Assembly (NCBI GenBank): GCA_037447655.1
Contig: JBBHKE010000655.1
Location: forward strand, 124,001 to 188,000
Direction of reading: 5' to 3'
Length of the DNA: 64,000 nucleotides
DNA from: Zygnema cylindricum
Lineage: Eukaryota; Streptophyta; Zygnematophyceae; Zygnematales; Zygnemataceae
The position numbers and the translations under genes are program-made. The notes under the pieces were generated by a model that had not been told where the DNA came from, ran no database searches, and worked only from the letters and a program-made list of their open reading frames with translations. Below, piece by piece: positions 34,273 to 46,378 of this stretch. The first letter of the stretch is position 1. Each line of letters starts with the position of its first letter.

Positions 34273-35745
34273 TAGGAATGATCACTGGCAAAGCATTCCC
34301 TTTTTAAGAGGTTGTATTCTTTAATGTATGAAAAGAAAAATGTGTGAGTAAAAATAAAATGGAGGTTTGGTGCAATTGGAGAAAGGTCATTCCTGTTTAT
34401 TGAATAATGTTGATGGTTTTGGTCGTATGCTTTCGTCTCTGTAAAATCGATAATGTTTGAGATAATTCTTTTTTTCTGTGTGTTGGATTTTTACAGAAAG
34501 CATTTTGCTTTTTAAATTGGTTTGGCTTTTTATGTTTTTTCACGCTTGCCATTTTTTGTCCGCATGTCTGAATAAGTTTTATTTGGTAATGTTTACAAAC
34601 GAATGTAGCTGCAAATATGAACTTCTTTACAGTAATCACTTCTGGTTCAATATGCATTTGGACACAAATAAAAAACAGTGTCCTTTCAGTTACCAAGCAT
34701 ACACCCAAGAGGAGTCCCAACGGTTTGGATGTACACTTTGTCAATGCTCGATCTCAAAAGACAACTATAATTTTTTCATCATTAGAAGACAATTAACTTT
34801 GTAACATTAATTTTCAACGTAGGCACACATGATTAAGTTACTCAAGAGACAAGCCCCTTGCTGTAACTGGACAGGCCGAGCCAAAAGTAGACGTTTAGAT
34901 ATTTTAGTTAAAATAAAATAAAATTGAAAATAAAATAAAAAGGGTAGAGAAAATACCGCATTTGAAAATAAAATTGGTAGAGAAAATACCGCATTTGAAA
35001 ATAAAATTGGTAGAGAAAACCTGTCTTGCACACATGTCCTATCTGAGAAAGATCGAACAGACCTGTACTGAAACTTTAATGTAAATCCTCACCATCTCCT
35101 AGTAAGAAAAGAGTATTACATCACTACAGTACTCACAGCAAAAGAAAGGACAGATTACATCTATTCGTTTAAACAAAGATGCAACTAAAGGACAATCATC
35201 AAGCACTTTTACTTTCACGGCCGCGGTATTTTACACCATTATTGTTAGTACGAACAAGGCTTTTGGTATGTACAAAAACAGAAAATACATTCGTTTATGA
35301 AAACTTTTTACAACATGTCAAAATACGTGTACAGAACACCATTTCAAAGAAAACAAATCTAGAAAAACTAATGAGGCTAGTCCCTGAACCACGTACCACG
35401 TATACAAACTATATACACTATGCAACACCGAATCCAAAAAAGTAGCATCCGTTATTCCTCACATAACAAGCTATGTGCAGCATGACCAGTGGTGAAAAAG
35501 TTACAAGGCTAATTCCTCCACCACACACAAAAACTATGTACACCATGTAGCACCGATGAGGATGTCCGTGTAACAACTCTCCTGCAAAAAGAAATGTACG
35601 CACACTCTAATCATTGTCTTTCATTGTCTTGTTCTACAGTTCACTTTGATTTTCCGACTTTCCTCCCCATCACATTTTGAGATGATGACAACGACGATGA
35701 TGTGTTCACTCATTTTTTCTTCTCGTCCCATTTTGCCGAAGATGC
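34273..35745. other. Convergent intergenic region
   Basis: 3' flanks of the L17 gene and the 15-exon gene. Contains a 33-bp tandem duplication (tagagaaaataccgcatttg unit) at about 34947-35015 and a diverged repeat of about 140 bp at 35370-35575 (actat..acac(t/c)atg(c/t)a(a/g)caccga). No gene seen. Confidence 0.6.
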
Positions 35746-38700
35746 CTATTGTTGCAACCTTTCACTCGACAGATATTGGATAGTTCTTCGACATTCACCC
35801 AATGCGTCCTACATAGAACAATAAGGCTTGCGTATCTTCAGTAAATGAAAAAAACAAATATGAATCAACATTTGCGATTGTAAACATGCGGTATCTAGCG
35901 AATTTGAAAAGACAAAAGACAAGAGCAGGGAAATTCAGTCGGGGAAATGATATAATGGCCACTGCATATAGGCTAATCAACACCTTTGACAAGACTACAC
36001 AACATTTGAAAATACTTCATATTGCAAGATCTCTGTTGATTAAAAATCAATGTGAAATAATGTCTCCATTCCGTGTGGTATTAACCAAACAATAGGATAG
36101 CATACGAGTGAACCCAGTTTTTTCTCGTGGGGAAATGGTGCGAAAAAAGAGGTGTTTTATGGTAAGAAAAAGGCACGAGTTCAAACCTCCGTGTAATTTT
36201 GAGGCTTTGTTGTCGAGGGCTCATCCTGGGTCTTCCCAATTTGACCTTCTATATCATGAAGTTGTGATGCCACTTCAAGAAGGTCGTTTCGAGTGTAAGT
36301 CCCTTCACCTTTCGTTTTATATTCACGAAGTTGGTCTCTACAATCACATCAAAACCATCGCATCAAAAAGACACTCCAAAATTCAATTACACTCAAGTAG
36401 CAAAAAAAATGATCTTGTTTAAACGTACAAAAGGAAATGTTCCTTTGTTCTTTGTCCCTCGGACCATCTTTATTTAAGAGGTATGGTAAACCAAAAGTTC
36501 AAAAAGTTTATGAAAAACAACTTTGTTCTATAAGTCAAATGAATACAACGTTTTAGATTCAACCGTAAAATTATGTCATTCCGTCATGAAAGCGATATGG
36601 CCTTTCGACAAGAAGTTCTCTATTTATGCTCACAAACATTGCATGGGACTGGGACCTACTTTCTGAATCATAGTTAAAAAGTGCGAAATAGCATGGAAAA
36701 GCAAAATAGCATGGAAAAGCTTGTTTCCGATTACCCCGTATTATACACGTACAATACGAGTTTTCCGAGTATAACGCGTACAGTAGGAGTTTATTGGGTA
36801 TAAAAGCATAGTTGTTCAAATCGTATTTTACTCACGATTCAAACGCGCGAATAATACGTAGAAATCGGAGAGGTCGATTTGAAAAAATCATTAATGATTG
36901 TGAATCCGTACTATTCCGTACATGTAAAATAAATAAATTTTACATGTACCGCAGTTTGTACATTTTCCCGTATAATTTCCGTCTCTTTTCGTAGTAGTCC
37001 GTACATTTTCGGTACAATTCCGTACATTTCCCGTAAAATTTCTGTTCAATTTACCGGACAGAAAGTACTACGAAGTGCAAAAGTACGAAGTATATTTTCG
37101 TCAAAGTCCGTACATTTCTCGTACATAACCGTACAGTTACAGTAAAATACCGTACAGTTTCCGTAAATTTCCCGTTCAGTTTACCGGACAGAAAGTACAT
37201 CGCGTTTTTTGCGATTTTTTCAAAAGAATAATAAGTAAAAATCGGAAAAAATGAAAAAATAGCGCGATTTGTAGTGTTGTGTATCGGTAAAAAACTTATC
37301 GCGATAACACCGATACCGATAGTTATCGGTTATCGAACGGTCAGAGATTCCGATATATCGGCCTGGGACCAACAAATTCCATATCGGCGATAACTTAAAA
37401 AATATATAATATGCATACAATAGCACTTTATAACATACTGTATTATTTTATTGATTTTATATAGCGTGGCATGCCACGTATAAAAATCTGTTCCGTTACC
37501 GCTTAACCGCAATTTATTACGGATAGCACAGCATATAAACATTGGCTGGTTAACTGAACAAAAAATTTACGGCGACGTACGTAATTTTACTAAAAAACTG
37601 GTGAACATGGAACTGGAAAGGACAGCGGACACAAAAGTACACCGGACGCAAAATAACATTTTGCGCGTCGCCGGAATCGAACGGACGACTTGGAATGAGA
37701 AAACACGAGCGGATGGGCCAGCGTGAGCGCCGACATCCCGGAATGGCTCTTTTGGTAGCTTATGCCAAAAAAGTCGACAGATTGACACGTGGCATGTCCC
37801 AGTGGATCTCAGGAATTAAAGGACAAAGCCATGGCGTTGGATGTGAAAGGAACATCGTTTTTACTGGATCCGTAGGAATAAAAGGACAAAGCCATGGCGT
37901 TGGATGTGAAAGGAACATCGTTTTACTGTACTTTCTGTGCTTGTACACGTCCGAGGAATAAGACGTACAGTTGAGTGTACATGCCGTACAATTATATGTA
38001 CGGTCCGTACAGTTATCGCCGATAGTTTCTGTTCAATTTACCGGACAGAAAGTACTACGAAGTGCAAAAGTACGAAGTATATTTTCGTCAAAGTCCGTAC
38101 ATTTCTCGTACATAACCGTACAGTTACAGTAAAATACCGTACAGTTTCCGTAAATTTCCCGTTCAGTTTACCGGACAGAAAGTACATCGCGTTTTTTTGC
38201 GATTTTTTCAAAAGTCACGAATAATAAGTAAAAATCGGAAAAAATGAAAAAAATAGTGCGATTTGAACAACTATGCATAAAAGGCATACAAAAAATATTT
38301 ACGGGTATAATACGCGGGACCGTATGGATTACCAATCCACCACATATAGCACTTCCATAGCCGCACATTAAAAAATGTATTGTACACCATGTAGCGTTAA
38401 TACTGTACACCGCGCATCGTTATTAGTGTCAACGACACTAATTTGGGTTCTTAAAATTTTGATTTTTTTCCTCAAATAGGATACATGATTTTAATTTTTC
38501 CTTAGACGTTAATTAAGGTACCGTACAAAATAGCGTAAAGGACGAATTACAATATAATCTAAATAGTGTGGTGTACGGTCGATGTCAGACCGTACATAAA
38601 TGTACCTTTTCACGTGAAAATCTTACAGAAAATGAGTTAAATCAAACGCGCACGCATAGGATCGTGCACTAAAAAAACGGGATTATTCTGACACGTAAAT

Positions 38701-41700
38701 TAGTCCTACATGTACGGATACTTAAATTTCACGACGGCGTACGATTTTTAATATTTTGTACGGATACATATACTATGTATATAATCGTACAACGAATATT
38801 CCATTTTTGCTGTTCCCAAATTAGCATAAACCATAGTTCAAAAGTAGGTGAAAGTAGGCCCATACAGTATGCCTATTGTATGCAAAACATACAATATGCC
38901 CTTAAGACCCATATTGTATTGGTCGAAAAATGAAAAAAAAGGTTAAAGAGGGTTGAGTTGCACATCGATCGATAGAGAATTAAACGGCATGTCTAAATTT
39001 TGAAAAATCGGACAGAAAATATTTTTCTGTGAATTTTGAGGTGTTTTTATTTCAACTGTCAGATTTAGACGATCGGACGGTCGCTGATCAAAGTAGCGAT
39101 CTTAAGAAGATCACATGAAAAGCCCATAAGACAATTTGTCATATTAGCGTCTGCAATTTTGAAGGCACACTAAATAAAGCTCAAATTGACCAACCGGTTG
39201 CCGTCCGCGTTTTCCGGTTTTTTTCCGGCGGAATGTCATCCTACGCCGCGTCAGTTCGCTAAAAAAAATTTTGCCAGGTGGCGTGCGCTGTACTATGATC
39301 ATACGTCATATTCCTACGATCGTACAAGAGTGTCCGCAACTCACACCCATACAATATGCCTACTCTACGCGAGTTTAGTGCCAAGTTTTGTGCGCCTACC
39401 AAAGGCCTACCATAAAAACGCCTACTTTTGAACTATGGCATAAACGCCGAAATTAGAATACACCTTTTTAAAAAAAATAAAAAAATTCTTAATTAGCGCA
39501 ATGACGGTATATTTACTTCCACACTATTTAAACTTTGACACTAATAACGATGCGCGGTGTAGCGTTAATGTTTTTTACTTTTTTTCGCCACCTAAATCTA
39601 CTTACCTCCTTGCACACTCGTCGAAGATGTAGTCGGACGGTTGCGATGCAAAGGCAAGAATCATTACCTTCGGATTCGCGGTCTCCAAACGGAAACCAGA
39701 CACGTGTGCACGGAGACAATATGATTTACGTAAGCAAAAAAAAAAAAAAGGTTTAATAGTGGTACACGTTGTAATATCGTACTTTTAGCGACAATAGTGA
39801 TAAACTGACAATACCTGATACGCAAAAGATGTGTGTACGGCATTTGATTTCCGGTTGAGAGCTCCTCCAACATTTTCTCTGTCTCTTTTGATTCGGTTCC
39901 CTTCTCTCCCATAATTGAACTTGTCGTCCTCTCCAATTGTTTCACAAGCTTGCGGCAGTCTTGTATAATTTCCTGTTCTCATTCAAAACAAGAATATTGC
40001 CAATTTTGGAAATGAGTCAGTAAAATCAAACAAACCAGAGGAAAAGCTTCCGTCTTAAGGTCTGAAGCTCGTGAGGAAATGGACGATGTGATTTTTTTAA
40101 TGTCATTTTTAGTGCTTTTCCTGAGTTTTCAAACGCAGAAAAAAATATCAATAGTTGCTTTCAATTGAAGAGCCGTCCGAAGGAAACATGGAGTATTATT
40201 CTATCTCCCTCCTCCCCTCCCTCCCCTTCTCCCTCCTCCTCTCCCTATCGAGTTGATATGCCCAAATTACTTGCTGTAAATGCACTTGGCTGGCTGTTTG
40301 AAAAGAAGACTTCATCCCTCACCCTTCCCCTCCCCTTGCCCTCCCTCTCCCTCTTTACCTGCAGTAAATGCACTTCCCCGGCTGTTAGACAACTAGGCTT
40401 CACTCCCTCCTCCCACCCCCCCTCCCCCCCCTCCCTCTCCCTCTCCCCCTTTACCTGCAGTACATGCACTTGACTGGCTGTGATAGGAGTGGGCTTCAGT
40501 TTGTCTCTCTCTATGGCGTCCAGCTCATCGCCGATACAGAGAAGGTCAAGGGCAGAGACGTCACGCTCCATTGTACCCCGTTTGTACTCCCTCAGGTTGT
40601 CCCTAAAAAGGAAAAAGAAAAAGTTTTGTTGTCAATGCTTATTTGTACGCTTGTTTTCTCTTATTAGAAGGAGAAAATCTTCACGCTCCTAGGTAACGCA
40701 CTTGAATTCCCTCAGATTGTTAATTAAAAGGAAAAGAGAAAACAAGAGAGAAACACATATTGTGAATAGTGTTTTTTCCTTCGAAGAAAAAGAAAACACT
40801 TAAACACTCCTTGATACACTCCCCCTCTCCCTCTCTCTCACTCTTTCCCTCCCCCTCTCCCTCTCCCTCTCCCTCTTCCTCTCTCCCTCTATCCTTCTAC
40901 CCTCCCTTCTCTCTCTCTTTCTCTCCAATGTTAGTTGGACCCTACCGAATACTCTCGAGTCGGTTGAACATTTGAAGGACATCTGGCGGCATATGGTGAG
41001 CTGTCTGCTTCATCTCTGTCACAAGATCTGCAACAACCAAAACACTAGTTCTTGTGAATTACCAAAATTGAAAACGAAAAAAAAAAAACGAAAAGAAAAG
41101 AGACGCTCTTTTTGCCATCATCTGAAAAACAAAAAAAGAAAAGATGGCCTACATCTACAGAAAAAACACGGATAATTACCAGAACCTGCTTTATCATACC
41201 AGAAAGCGGAGAATAAAGTTTAAACACTCCCAGGTTAAAAGGATGATACGTTCTAGAGTTTGGAAGTCAATAACTCGCTGTAATTTAAAGGACTTGTAGT
41301 ATTGATGTAAAGACCTGAGATGGTTTCCTACAGTTTTTCAGGTTACTGAATTACCTTTTCCTGAAATTTGTTAAAGAAAGGCTACAGTCCACAACCTTAC
41401 AGGTTTACAACCATGACTCTTAACACGGTATTTAGAATCCATTCAAACCAATCACGATGAGAAGTATACTGATGACCACTTACCATAGGCCTGAGCTAGG
41501 AGGTAAGAGCAACGACCCTGTCCTTTTGGAACTTTGGTTTGGGGAGAGCCCGCAAAAACCCCATCAACACGAGCACTATCGATAGAATTTAACATCTGTA
41601 AACAGAGGAAACATGTCATTTTTTATTGACTTTACAAGAATCTAAGCTTAAATGAAACACTTCAAAAGAAATTCATACAGATTCAAAATAGCTGTATACG

Positions 41701-44700
41701 CAAAGCCTTTCTCCACAGCATTTAGATTTTTCTTTGTTATTGATTTACACTTCCCTTTGCTTTCGATGTTTAATGTATTCAATGCTTATCCCTTTTCATG
41801 TGACTTAGTCATAAGCTAAACATCAATAACATGCATAACATGGTGCTATAACCAAATTACGCCCAATATTTGCCATTTTCGTTTTGATATTCCTACATGA
41901 TAAAGTCCATGTCCTAAATGCTGGCAAGAATTGTTCCAAAATCTAACCACCTTTGTGATTTTTTGTTTTTACAATATCTCAACGGACCTTTCACGGAGGC
42001 GACAGAAATTCAAATTCCCCTAATCGTATGCTATTTTTAATGATTTTAGACTATTGAATTCATTTCATTCATTATAATGACAACACTAACAATACAAGCT
42101 AAAGTTAATGATACAGTTTAGAAGTGTTCATTTCATTTTTTCAACTATTCACAGATGTTCGAGTCTTACCTGCTCATAATGCCGAAGCTCTTCAAAAGTA
42201 TAATCGCCTCTTGCTTTAAGCTGTGAAAGAGTGCGAGTGATTCCCATGAGCTGTGAGTGGATCCTCCTAATAGCTTCATCCTCCATTGGCTCAGCCTTCT
42301 CGAAGAGGCTTTCTAACAGGTTAGTTGCTTCCTCCATCATCTGAAAACACAGCCCACTTTCCATTGCTATCATCCATGTCTGAGAGATACCTCTTGTTTT
42401 GCCTTGGAACTCTTTGCTTAAACATTTAATCGGCTTTTGTAAACAGAGCCCAGCATGATATGCAAATTTCATGTTAAAACATGCTGTTTAAGAATTAAAT
42501 TGGCTTTTCAAACAAAATCTGTTTTGATACGCAGAAATGATGTTAATAAAGCCGTAACATTGTAGACAAGGTTTTATTCTGTACAGACCTGGCAGCACAT
42601 GGCCTCTTGTGTAGGAGTTGGAAGGGACATACTAGAACCTCCAGAAATAGCATCGTCATGTTTGCTCTTAATATTTTGGAGTTTACTGCTCAGCCAGAAC
42701 ATATCTTCTGAATCAGGCTTTTCCTCGGTTCTCATCTCCTGCAGCTTCCGTCTAATTATACCCCCCAACCCAGAAAGTAAAATCTCATCATCACTCGACT
42801 TAATAACTGCTCAACGGGAAATGTATTATCAGCAGCTTTTATGTATTCTTTAGTTTTTTGGACTTTAGGTTCACAAAAAAGAAAATATTAGCACACAGCC
42901 CAATTTCAATCTTCATAAAATACAGACACCCAAAACGTAAAGTTCTCATTCATTCCTCCCAAGGGAAACCCATTTGAAAACCTAAGAAATACCTGACATT
43001 CACAAGGTCTCGGTAAACCCATTTAAGTGACTTTGGCATTTTTTTCCATTCATTGGGCTGGTCACTCTCTGTCATCTCTCGATATCCCATTAGACTCTCG
43101 GCACGCATTGTTTGTTCTCGACGCTCATATTCCCTTAAGAGCTGTCTTGCAAGTTTGCGACAGGTGGCCATTATGTGCTGCAGGAAAACACAACAGTCAA
43201 ACCTCCAAAAATAATGAACTGATTTTTCACCAACATACACGTTTTACAATTCAAGTAAGGCAAATTAGAACAGTATTGGACGCAGCCATTCATTTTCTGA
43301 CTCTTTCAACCAGTCAAAGGAGTGAAAATTTAAGTGGCAAGAAATTTTTTAGTCGATAACAAATATAATTGATTGAGAAGCAGATGAGTCAACAAATCAC
43401 AACTATCTTGCTCATTAGATTTTTGTCCACCATGCTGCGATACTTGAAGACCATAATGCCTTAGTACACTTGTTACCAAGACGGCAGCATATGTTTCCCC
43501 TTACAATTCACTTTGCAGCTTGTTACAATAAAACCTTCAAACTGACTACAGTCAAAATTGAAGCACAAGTGCTCTAAGCATTGTTACCAAAAGCAAAAAA
43601 ATGAAGTCCAGTTCATGCTGCTAGCGGAGCAATAGAATGGCATTGCATTTTTTCTGATGTATAAAACACATCGATAATGAAACTACTCCTACAATCAAAG
43701 TCTTACCCGCACAACATGTTGGCCTGCAGGAATATGGTGGCGGGTCCCACCATAAACACCATCCACCTTTTGGTCATCTATTGTGTCAAGTTCTCTTTGT
43801 ACATCATACACATCAATTGGAGAGAAGAGCTCTAAGGCTTTCTTCATATCACGCAAATAGTCCCTGTGAAACACAACAGTTTCACACAAAAATAGTCAGT
43901 CAAGCATTTTTTATGTCATGCAAATGACTTCGTTTAAAAGATTATATGACTCCGTTGATCAATTGATAGCTTGGTCGACGTCAAGCACCTCCTTGTATTT
44001 CCTATCATCACCCGCCATTTTCTGTACCAATCCCTGCTATCAGAAAGACTACAATAACAGTCAATCAAAAAGAAAAACTACACTCAAGGGTTCTAAAGAT
44101 TTGTCGCAGTATGTAAAACAACAAGAACCTTCCGGTTGAAGGTTGAGTAAAAGATTTTCGATTTCACCTTAGGCCCAGTAAATGATCATGTATTTCGAGC
44201 AATGGCTGTTCCATGTGTTGTGCCGCAGGCTTCAGTTCTTCGACAAGCTCTGTATCAGCAAGCAGCTCACAAAAAGCGTAAACTACAATACATTCTTCAT
44301 TACCAGAACAAACGACAAGCAAATTTGTGAGTCTTTAATCACAACACATAAGTAGAAAAACGGAATGGTGACACACAGTTAATACTACTGCTATAGACGT
44401 CCTTAACATTTTGTTGAGTTATAAATGCCTTAAATTTCATGCCATTCTTTGCAATCTTGAATTGCAATCTTCAACCTTCCTCTTTGAAACTCACCAAAAC
44501 AGCGAGCAAGAAGCTCAGAACAACGAGCCTGTCCTTCAGGAATTTGAGTTTTTGGAGAGCCACAGAAAATTCCATCCACACGTGCACGATCAATCGCATT
44601 GAGCATCTGACAAATAGGTAATACATGTACATCAAAACAATAGTACTTCAGGTGAGAAGAAAACTCATTGACTAAATTCTCGTATCAAGTTAGATGTTAT

Positions 44701-46378
44701 ATCCCAATAAAGCAAGATTATCTTTTCGCCGCTGAGGTGCAAGCAGCTGCAAGAGTAAACAACAAACCAACCGATTTCACCTGCTCATACTGACGCAAAT
44801 CCTCAAAGGTGTAATCTTGTCCTTTGAGTCTTGAAAGTCGACGGGCAATGCCAGTAAGCTCTGATTGAATTGAAAGGATTTCAGGTTGCAATGGAAGAGC
44901 GGTATTAACTAAATGATCCAAGAGATCATATGCTTCATCCATAACCTGCAAAAGTAAAGTTGTTAGATGATTTTTATTGTGATTTATCTTTCATCGCATT
45001 TATTTTAATATCAATGCTTCATGAATGTCCAGAACACATGCAAAAAATGGATTGTCTTATTCATCTCCAAGAACAGGTTTTCAATGCCACTTTGCTTCAC
45101 AAAAGAAAAGGTGAAAGAAGAGGCAGTGAAGACGGAAGTGAAAGAGGTCGGAGAGGGGGTGAATGAAAAGGTTAAAGAAAGGATGGCGTTTTCTTCTGAG
45201 TTTATCTGAAGGCCTGTAGGCATGTACCGGATGTAAGAAAGTGAGAGATAATGTTCGCAACAACCATGCAATTTAGCTATGTTTCAAAAACCAGTAACTG
45301 CTATGAGTGACCCCTGGTAATAGTAATATTATGAAGCACATCATTTATAATCGGTGGAATGCAAACAAGTGTGGGACAGACAAAGGTTTGGTTAGACGCC
45401 AAAGTTAAAATAGGATTCAAACAATATCATTTCAAAGTTCATTCTAGGTTGTGAAATGCCACCAACCTCATAGCAGGCAGCCTGTCCAGGTGGAATAATT
45501 CCTTTTTTAAGATCTCCTCCAAAAACCCCATCTTTTCGCCGACTGTCAATGGCATTGAGCATTTGTTGAAAATGTCGGAGATCATCCATTGTGTGTGGTT
45601 CATTGCTATCTTTGAGATGTTGTAACTTGTTCCTGAAACGGAAAGAAAGAAATGTCCAAACCAAACCGTAAGAACTTCGATGTTAGTGAATAGTTTTGAG
45701 GTGCTTCCTCATAAATCAACATGGAAATAATAAAATACATGCTTCCCGAAAAAAAATTAGCATAAAAAAGTGTGTCATAAAAGGTTTGGAGAAACCGATC
45801 AATATTTCCATCAGAAAATACAAAAATTAAAACCATGCTCATTTACGTGAACAAATGTAAAAAAGTAAAAAAAATGATTGATATCCTTCAATGAATTTAG
45901 GCAGAATGTCACAAAATCGTATAGAAAAGCGTAGAAGCAGAAGAAAACGGAGCTCATATCTGCATATTTATTGCAAAACTGCCATGTAAACTCAAGAAAG
46001 TCCAATGATAATAAATATGCTAAAACCGTCATAGGAAAAAGAAACAGAAATAACTTCGTCAAACACGTACAAATGTCAATATGTCATTGCTTTTCAATTT
46101 TTAAAAGCAGGTTTCTAGAGTATTTTCCACCTTATGCAAAACACAAAAGATAATGACAGACATACTTGGCTCTGAAGTGACGCTACAAACCTGATGCCAG
46201 TAAGATTACTGTAAATGTCCTTTATCTGAGGGGACATTTGTGCCCAATCTTGGGGCCTGTCACCGTTACTTTCATCACTTTTGTTGTATTCCACTTTCGA
46301 CTTTTCTTCAGTTATGGTGCCTTCATGTTGTTTCATCTCGTGAGCTTCTTGTGACTTCGGCCTCACCATTTGTGCCAT
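35746..46378 (-). CDS. 711-residue exon-duplicated repeat protein, possible DUF2408/UPF0662 family
   Basis: Fifteen exons in transcript order: 46378-46191, 45632-45467, 44945-44781, 44606-44495, 44282-44168, 43863-43707, 43177-42993, 42751-42589, 42340-42170, 41595-41484, 41027-40946, 40602-40455, 39972-39815, 36337-36187, 35808-35746; 2136 nt, ATG to TAG. The protein repeats a helical module: 'L..I(D/N).R.(K/V)DG(V/I)F.G....(I/V)P.GQ....LL' occurs as MLNAIDSRRKDGVFGG, MLNAIDRARVDGIFCG, LDTIDDQKVDGVYGG and MLNSIDSARVDGVFAG, each followed by P-x-GQ. A second motif precedes each: '(Y/L)..L..(I/V)R' then '(K/D).L'. I recall this ID-x-x-(R)VDG..P-GQ pattern from the fungal DUF2408/UPF0662 (yeast Cub1) family; that link is from memory. 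No signal peptide or membrane segment. Function unknown. Intron 13 is 3.5 kb and holds nested transposons. Confidence 0.85.
36807..38275. mobile_element. hAT-like element, 1469 bp, in intron 13 of the 15-exon gene
   Basis: TIRs catagttgttcaaatcg (36807) and cgatttgaacaactatg (ending 38275); 8-bp flanks tataaaag and cataaaag differ by one base. Interior holds two direct repeats (37041-37271 and 38028-38265) around part of a second element starting TAGTGTTGTGTATCGG at 37272 that is homologous to 56538-57534. No transposase frame. Confidence 0.75.
37041..38265. repeat. Pair of about 231-238-bp direct repeats, offset 987 bp
   Basis: 37041-37271 and 38028-38265 are near identical (both start tctgttcaatttaccggaca and end gcgatttg). 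A 63-bp tandem duplication (ggacaaagccatggcgttgg unit) lies between them at about 37812-37925. Confidence 0.9.
38408..39559. mobile_element. MITE of the CACCGCG family carrying a nested hAT MITE
   Basis: TIRs CACCGCGCATCGTTATTAGT and exact inverse, TA on both sides (38406-38407, 39560-39561). Removing the nested element plus one target copy (614 bp) leaves 538 bp, matching the 536 bp of the copy at 57535-58165 after removing its 95-bp duplication. Confidence 0.9.
38832..39437. mobile_element. 606-bp hAT MITE with perfect 8-bp target duplication
   Basis: TIRs CATAGTTCAAAAGTAGG and CCTACTTTTGAACTATG are perfect; GCATAAAC flanks both sides (38824-38831 and 39438-39445). An 8-bp duplication is the hAT hallmark. 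Non-coding. Confidence 0.92.
40190..40460. repeat. Exon-end triplication with CT-rich spacers
   Basis: The 3' end of the exon 40602-40455 (minus: gtgcat.tactgcag then gtaaag) recurs at 40359 with an intact donor and at about 40271 degenerate; spacing 96 and 88 bp, with (CCCTCT)-type spacers between. The first extra copy is in frame. Confidence 0.85.
40815..40925. repeat. CT-rich tract next to exon 41027-40946
   Basis: Imperfect CCCTCT repeat, purine-rich in the transcript, 20 bp after the donor. Confidence 0.8.

Noticed and set aside
43965-44035. Extra exon of the 15-exon gene (reading KMAGDDRKYKEVLDVDQ on the minus strand)
   Set aside because: It does not fit the phase, has no donor before its stop, and exons 44282-44168 and 43863-43707 join perfectly without it.
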